Assembly (NCBI GenBank): GCA_026770585.1
Contig: MU646315.1
Location: 582,239-603,481 of the forward strand
Source: Baffinella frigidus
Lineage: Eukaryota; Cryptophyceae; Cryptomonadales; Baffinellaceae
Direction of reading: 5' to 3'
DNA: 21,243 nt
Shown: piece by piece, positions 11,501-20,130 of the stretch
How the letters are laid out: each line of letters opens with the position of its first letter
Numbering within the stretch: position 1 is the first letter of the stretch
Program-made: the position numbers and the translations under genes
Notes under the pieces: generated by a model
Told to the model about the DNA's origin: nothing
Database searches by the model: none
Seen by the model: the letters and a program-made list of their open reading frames with translations, nothing else

Positions 11501-13581
11501 CAGACACACGCCAAAAGTCAACAGCCCGCCACCGCAGCAATGTGGAATGTGTACCACGAAACAATTTGAGAGCGACACGTTGCGCTGTGAAAACCCTCGA
11601 TAACCCCTGAAAATCATCCACAGGAACGGATGGGCAAGGAGGTCGCGCTCTCGCACCACTCATCGGCAGGGCACCTCCAAGGCTGCATCGAATCCATCCT
11701 CGAGCGAAGACAGGTACGGGTGGACCCAATTCCGGCGTTAACCTAATTCCGCATCACCCCACCGTGTTGCATGCCGTAGCACCCTACGGAATGCCGGAAT
11801 TAGGTTAACCCTGGAATTAGGTGTGTCGAGTCTGTCCTCGAGCGAAGACTGGTCTAGCTCGGTCCCAGTCTATTTGGTCTCACCAATTTGGTGCGTCTGG
11901 GCGCTTTGGAGCGGAAAAGTCGACGGATTTGTACCGTGGACTGAGCATGCCAACTTGAGAATTGTCGGTCAACTCGAGAGATCACGACCAAGGGTTGACT
12001 CAACAGGGTGGCGGTGGGGTGGACCCTAAACACGAAACGGTACAAATCGGGCTGTTGTGACTTGGCTCGGCTGGAGCAGGGGCGCACGTACGGACCGGCG
12101 GGCGGGCGCGCGTGCTCCGTGCTCATCACAGACGTGTCGATGCCGCACGTCAACCGCCACGGCCACCAGGTTTGTCCATCACCCGACCCTACATCCGAAA
12201 CCCGAAACCCGGAACCCGGAACCCGAAACCCGAAACCCGAAACCCAGGGTTTTCATAAGCTGTTTAAAATCTGTTGGAAGGTATCCCTCCCATAACCTGT
12301 GTCATGAAGCGTGCTGGACACACTCCGGTCCTGGTCGAGAGAGCGGGACACACTGATCAGGGTCGGACACATTGTGCCGGATGCGGCGAAGGGTGTTGGA
12401 CACACATGTCCCGGTGTCAGACACACTGCTGACGCGTGTTGTACACACTGAATACGGTGTTGGGCACACCTATCCCGGTGTCGGAAACACCGATGACGGT
12501 GGTGTACACACCCCGAGGGTGTTGGACACTCTGCTGACGCGTGGCGAACACTGGCAGGCAACCGCGGAGATGCTGCGGGAGCTGGTGGAGGACAGGGTCC
12601 TCGCTAACTTCCAGAAGCCCGGCGAGTGGAAGTGCGCGCCCGAACCCAAAACCCGAAACCCGGAACCCGAAACCCGGAACCCGAAACACGGAACCCGGAA
12701 CCCGAAACAACAACCCACAGACCAGGACTCACAATCCGCACACCAAAAAACCTCAAAACTTAACCCCAACCCCCGAACCCCCGAACCCCTTACACCCCAA
12801 ACCCCAAACTCCAAATCTCCAAACCCTAACTCCAACTCCAACACCCTAAACCCTAAACCCTAAACCATGAACCATGAACCATGGACCATAAATCACAACA
12901 TCATAAACCATCAACAATAAACGACAAACCATAAACCATAAACCAAACCCCATAAACCCAAACCCTAAACCCGCGTAAACCATCTAGGTTCGTGCGCGGC
13001 CTGGACTACCTAGCGACAATGGCAACCCCGGGTGGGGGGCGCCCCGACCTGCCTCCACGCCTCAAGCCTCAACCCTGACGCCTGCACCCTGAACCCTTAC
13101 CACCGAACCCCAACCGCAATCCATACACTACGAACCACAAACCGCAAAACGTGAACCCCCACACCCTCAACCCAACCCCCACCCCCCCAAAACCCCACCC
13201 CTTCCGTCAGGTTCGTACGCGGCTTGGACTACCTAGCGACAATGGCCACTCCGGGCGGGGGGCGCCCTGACCTGCCTCCGAGGTTGAAGCGGCACTTCAC
13301 GCTCGTGTATGTGCCGAGAGTGGTGCGCGTGGATCTGGAGAGCATCTTCGGGTACACCCCACGCCATGAATCATCCATCATGAATCATGAATCATGAACT
13401 CTGGGGCCTGAAACCTGAATTGTAAAGCCTATACCTTAGCTCCCATCCAACCCCTCGATCCGATCACGAAATACGAAACCCGAAACCCCAAAACCCGGTG
13501 CCCTAACTTAGCTCCTATTTAACCCCTAGACATGAAACCAGCAACCCAAACCCCTAAACCCTAAACCATCAACCCTCAAAC

Positions 13582-13626
<45 letters not shown>

Positions 13627-13638
13627 TACCCTAAACCA

Positions 13639-13669
<31 letters not shown>

Positions 13670-16600
13670 ACCATCAAGCCTGAAGCGTGAAGCATCTCAT
13701 ATTTAAACCCTAGACCTAAAATCCTAGAACTGAAAACCTCAACCCCAAACTCGGCACCAGATCGATCATGCGGCAGTACGCGGCGCAGGAGAAGGCCACG
13801 CCTGAGGTTCCTGAGCCCTAAACCCTAAACCCTAAACCCCAATTCCTAAACCCCAAACCCTAAACCCTAAACCCTAAACCCCAAACCCTAAACCGAAACC
13901 CCTGGCCCCGTCGACTTTGAGAGCATCTTCGGGTAGACCCTGGACCCTAAACCCTAACTCTTCAACTTAAACCCTAAACCCTCACCTATCAACCCTAAAC
14001 CCTAAACCCTAAACTATCAACCCTAAACCCCAAACCCCAAACCACAAACCACAAACCCCGAACCACAAACCCCAAACCCCAAACCCCGATCAACAAATCC
14101 CTAAATCCAGGTGACGAAAGTGGCGAACGCGTCGGTGTCAGTGACGATGAAGATCTTCGAGCAGCTGATGCACATCATCCAGCCGACCTCCGTCAAGTTC
14201 CATCACACGGTACCCGCACCACACAGCGAACTACAAAGAGATTTCGTGAATAACACATAAGTGGGTAATCCACAGACCCCATTGTAGGCAATAATGTAGG
14301 GGTATGTGGGGGGTTCCTACGAGTAAGGTAACAGAAAGGTAGCGAACGCGTCGGTGTCAGTGACGATGAAGATCTTCGAGCGGCGGATGCACATCATCCA
14401 GCCGACCTCCGTCAAGTTCCACCACACGGTATCATACTATTTTTTTTTAGGTCAGCAAACCCCTAATCTCTGTCAGCAAACCCCTCGATGACCCTAACTG
14501 CCGCAGTTGTCACTCATGTGCTGACCCGAAGCATCTCGGTTTTAATGCTGAGCTAACCCGCAGCGTCGATATTCCAGGTGCTGACGCGAACCGTTGTGTT
14601 TACAGGTGTCCGTGCGTGACATCTCGCGGCTGTACGCGGGCGTGATCCGGCTGCACTGGGACGAAATCACGACAAGGGAGTCGTTTGTCCGGCTGTGGAA
14701 ACACGAAGCCGAGCGCGCGTTCACGGATAAGCTTGTGGAGGCCACCGACGCACAGGTCCACCAGTCGTGTCCAGTTTTGTACGGACCCGTCCGAGTCCAT
14801 GTCCGCCCGATCAACACAGATCAAGTCTTCTTCTTTCTTCTTTATGGTCCTCAGAGCCTTTAAGCTGGTCGAGGCCACCGACGCGCAGGCCAGAGTCCCC
14901 ACACGTCGGGATACGAAAGGATTTCGTGAATAACCCATAAAGACTAAGCCTTAGAACCTACGGTAGGTAATGCCGTAGGGGCATATGGGGGTTCCTACGG
15001 ACACGCTTGTGAAGGCCACCGACGCCTTCGGGCCAGCGTCCCGAAGAAAGCGTGGTGGCCACGTTTTTTTCGTATCCAGGGATAAGCTTGTGGAGGCTAC
15101 AGGTCCGCCGGTCGTGTCCAGTTTTGTACGGACTCGTCCTAGTCCATGTCGGCCCAATCAACCCAGAGTCCCCCTTACCCCTAAACACCTATTCCCTGAA
15201 CCCTGTTAACGCCGTGAAGCCAGAACCGTGGACGCGATGGGTGTGCCCCGTCAGCGTTGCAGATCATAAACCTCAACGTTTTGGAGTGCGTCCGTACAAA
15301 ACTGGACACGACTACGCACGTGTCTGCCTTGTTGCTGACTTTGCTGACTAAATTTGCTGACTCAATCTGGACACGATGGTGTGCGCAGGCAGCGTTGCAG
15401 ATCATAAACCTCAACGTCTCGGAGTGGTGCGGCGCCAAGATCGCGCGCGAAGTGTCGAAGCCGACCTACTTCTGCTGCCGCGCTGGCAGGTCCGCCCCGC
15501 CTCCCGTGTAAACCGAGCCGCCTCCCGCATGTCCTCCGGGGATTTCCGGGTTCGTCCAAGCCTTCCCCGTGTTAGTTAGCTTGTCCTACTGGACGAGACA
15601 CTAGTTCCCATATCTACCCTTCGGGGTGGTAGCTGTTTGAGCCCTCTGGTCTCGACGCATCTCTCCCCCTAGCGTGAAGCGGTCGTGTTTGTCAACTTAT
15701 CAAACATCGCTTTTCCCCTGTAGGGTCCGCCTCCCGTACTCCCTTCTTTTTCTTTTCTACCTGCCACCTTGTCCGAATGGGGCATGACAACTGTGTTAGC
15801 AGTGAACGGTGCCCTGCCCCCGCCCACTCTCTGAAAAGAGGCGACCGGTAACGCTCGCCCCTCGCGATGGCAAAATCTTTGGCGAAATTGAACTTTGGCC
15901 GAAGACGAGCCTAAGCACTCAGCCCGCTCCCAAAATCCAAACCCGAAACCCTGCTGTGACGAGGACGTCGCGTTCCAGCAGGCAAGAACAGATGCGGACG
16001 CTATCCATTTTGACCGAAAAGGGCATCGAACCCCTCGAAGAGAGTTAACCCTGAAAGTGAACCCATCCCCTCACGATGGCAGCGACGAGGATATAGCGTT
16101 CGCGTTGTGGGTCTAGGTTTGAGATAGCAGCATCTGGGGTGTAGGGTGTAGGGTTTAGAGTCCGCGTCCGTCCAACGGACGCTGACTCCCCCCCTTCTTC
16201 CATCTCTGACAGCGAAGCCTGTTAACGCTCGCACCTAAACCCTGAACCCTAAACCCCAAACCCTAAACCCTCACCCCCTAACCCCACAGCGACGAGGACA
16301 TATCGTTCGAGCAGGAAACCGGGGATGCGGATGCGCCCACGCGCATCTACGAGCACTGTCCTGGCCTCGACGCCGCCCACGAGGTCCGTCTTCTCCGTTT
16401 CTTCAACTTCATTGGATACACCTGCCTAGCCTCAACGGGGGGGGTACCTACAAGAGCAATGCCTGGATGATACACCTCCGTACGTAGTCAGTATAGAGTA
16501 GCGGATGCGCCCACGTGCATCTACGAGCACTGTCTTGGCCTCGAGGCCGCCAACGAGGTACACCATCGATACACCCTGGACCCTGGACCCTGAACCCTGA

Positions 16601-19074
16601 ACCCTGAACCCTGAACCCTGAACCCTGAACCCTGAATGAACCCTGAACCCTGGACCCTGAACCCTGGACCCTGAACCCTGAAGTCTGAACCCTGAATGAA
16701 TCGTGAACCCTCAACCCTGAACCCTGAACCCTGAACCCTGAACTCTGAACCCTGAACCCTGAATGAATCGTGAACCCTCAACCCTGAACCCTAAACCCTA
16801 AACCCTAAACCCTAAACCTTAGTCCTCAACCCTAATCGACGGTCCCTGAACCCTAATCCACGGCGCATTGTTTAATGGTGGATGGTTGTGGGCTAAACCC
16901 CTTAACCATACAACAGGTAGTGGGCCGGTACATGCAGAGACACAACAACGATCCGGCCACCTCCTTGAGAACCCTACACCGCAAAAAATAACCAATAAAC
17001 CACACACAATCAATAATCAATAATAAATAATAAATAATAAATAATAAATGAATAATAATAGATAATAAATGATACATAATAACCCCTAAACCCTAAACCC
17101 ACACGCAGGTAGTGGACCGGTACCTGCAGAGGCACAACGACGATCCGGCCACCTCCGACAGGCTCCGTCTTGCGCTGTTCGAATACGCTGGTTCGCTTCT
17201 CCCACCCGTGAGTGGCTTCTTCATTGGCATCGGTTAACCAATTTCAAATTTTGACAATTCTGGTACCACCTCGTGGCTTTGTGGAGAAAACCTAATTATT
17301 TGGTGGCCCTCAGATCTGATGGCCCAACCCCCGCCCCCCACACCCACACACACCGCCCCCCCCTACACACAAAGGGTCTAAACATTTGGGCGGTGTGTTG
17401 GGCAGTGGCGCACGTGCTGAAGATCCTGCACGTGATCACCCTCGCCCGCGGTCACGCTCTCCTTCTCGGCGCCAGGTCCCAACCATCAGCGCCCGAGTTC
17501 TATCTCTCCAGGATTGCTCTTTTGCTCGGCGCCAGGTATCTGCCCTTCCAGAGTCAATCCCTCCAAAACAGAGGTTCCCTTTTGTTTTGAGACGTGCCAC
17601 TACCGACTTTTGTATCAGCCGCTCCGGAGTCCCCCATGTGAACCGTGCCCCCACTCCCTTTTGAAACCGTGCTCTTGTGAACTGTGCCCCCGCTCTCGTG
17701 TGAACCGTGCCCCAACCCCCGGGTCTCCACCGTTACTCCTAGTAACGGAGGTTCTCTTTTGCTTTGAGACGTCCCACTCTCGACGTTTGTGTCAGTTAGT
17801 ACCAGGGAAACCTCTGGTCAGCCACGTGGTGTGGGTCCCCCATAGCTCTACACTCGCCGAGCTCGGTTGAGCCCGGTTCAGCCATTTGATGCTTCCAGAA
17901 ATCCAGACCTCGTATTTTTTCACATTCTTCTGTGAAAAACAGTACCAGGATCGGGGTGAGTAAAAGCTTTCTGTTTTCGACCTGTGTTTGGTCCAAAAAC
18001 TGTGAGAAAGCAAATTTTGGGAAGCATGCAGTGCCGCGGTACAACCCCAGGTTGCGCTTCCCTCAAACTTTCGTATTGGGAACTCCGGTTCCCTGAAACC
18101 TGAATCCTGCACTCTAAACGAAGCACCCTAAATCCTAACCCCAAAACCCAAAACCCAAAACCCAAAACCCAAAACCCAAAACCCAAACCCCTCAACCCGT
18201 ACTCCCCCCACCCACCAGCTCAACGGGCAAGTCATCACTCACGAGGCTCGCAACCTACATGGCGGGGCATTTCTTCATCCAGCTATCCCCGGGCCTCCTC
18301 CCCGGACGGCCCGCGTTCGTGGAATTGCTCAAGAGTACCGTCCGCGACGCGGCTGCGGTCAGTCCTTTTTCCGTCCTAAGTTGACGGATTGGCAATATTC
18401 ACACCCTCGGCCCATCCCGCCGCGGCCCTAAACCCCAAACCCCAAACCCCAAACCCCAAACCCCAAACCCCAAACCCTAAACCCCAACCTCTAATCCCCA
18501 AACCTTAAACCCCAAACCCTAAACCCTCAACCCCAAACCTTGAACCCTACACGCTACACCCTAAACCCTAAACCCCAAACCCTAAACCCCAAACTCTAAA
18601 CCTCAAACCCTAAACCCCAAACCCTGAACAGATCGGGGCGCAAGCGACGATTCTAGTGACCGGGAAGCAAGCATCGGAAGCGGTGGTGTTGGACGTGATC
18701 AATGAGATCGTCCACACGGGCGAGTGTCTTGGCATGTTCTCGTCCGAGGAGCAGGTCCGTGCCCACTTGTCACGGCACCTATTAGGTTATATGTCGCAAA
18801 GCGTCTCTTTATAGGATCTCCGGTACACTTCCTTGCATTTTAAACCCTAAAAGTACGAAATGGCGCCAACGCCAAGCCAAAATTTGAGACGCACTTGCGA
18901 CTGATGGCATGTCCAATCCTGTCATCGTCGACACACTAGCTGCTGACATGGACGCACTCGACATTGTCGTCGACGCACTGGCTACCAATGGCACGTCCAG
19001 CCCTGCTGTCATCGACACACTCGCTACTTCCGGACACCTAATGCTTGAATCACGTGTACACTAAACCCTGAACC

Positions 19075-19137
<63 letters not shown>

Positions 19138-20084
19138 GGAGAGGGGGGGGCACACTTGTGAGTCTGCATCGCCGCTCGCAGGTTGTGTGTGTAGTTCTTT
19201 GAGTGAGAGTGTTCCCCGCATGCGCAAGCTCTCGCCGCGTGCAGGCTATGTGCGTAGATCTCTTTGTCGAGTCCCTATCCGCAGTTGGTAAGCAGTTGGA
19301 TGTCAGCAAAGGAGATTCCCTCTCTCCGAAGCAAGCTCGCGGCTCACACCTCAAACCCTGAACCCCAGACCCTGAAACGCAAATCCTGAACCCTGAACTC
19401 CAAACCCTGAACCCTAAACTTTAAAACTCGAAACCTGAACTGTAATCCCTGAACCCTAAACACAGGCGATGCTGGTGTCTGAAGCCCTGGAGGATTCAGC
19501 GAAGAAGCGCGGCTACCCCCTCACCTTGGAAGGCAAACAGGTATCCACCTTATTTTTTGATGGTGTGCCACCTCATGCTATCGGCCAACCGCGCCGCGCC
19601 CCATGTGGTGCATGTATATCCTATCTCTGTTTCAATCTATTTGGTCGCTCCAATTTGGTGAGACTGGGCTCTTTTCCGCTCCAAAGTTGACGAATGTGTA
19701 CCCAACCCCAGCCTTTCAACTCAAGAATAGTCATCCAACCCGACCGAAGCAGAGCTGGATATCGAGTGTCGCGCGCACGGTACTCACGTGGCACGTCTCC
19801 TGTGCAGAAATACCTGTGTGACCGGGTCAAGGACGCGCTGCATTTCGTGCTCTGCTTCCCCCTTCAGGGCGTGCTGCCGATCGTCGCCAGACGGTTCGAA
19901 CCCTGAACCCTAGACCCTGAACACTGAACACTGAACCATGAGCCATGAACCATGAACCCTGAACCATGAACCCTGAACCCTGAACCATGAACCCTGAACC
20001 CTGAACCCTGAACCCTAAACCCTGAACCCTGAACCCTAGACCCTGAACCCTAAACCCTGAACCCTAAACCCTCAACCCTAAACC

Positions 20085-20130
<46 letters not shown>

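Noticed and set aside
12372-12863. 163-residue plus-strand frame as an independent gene
   Set aside because: It comprises a minisatellite, dynein exon 22 and CCCGAAA repeat; no separate protein signature.
12988-13066. Exon 23 ghost as the functional exon
   Set aside because: It has no donor and meets a stop in repeat sequence, while 13211-13351 completes the motif and fits the phases on both sides.
15490-15950. An additional exon or RNA gene in intron 27
   Set aside because: No dynein-like peptide, no tRNA-like cloverleaf boxes and no phase-compatible pair of splice sites that improves the model were found.
18809-19018. Minus-strand frame with [10 protein letters not shown]-like repeats
   Set aside because: Explained by an imperfect tandem repeat in intron 32; no homology recognised and no flanking gene structure.
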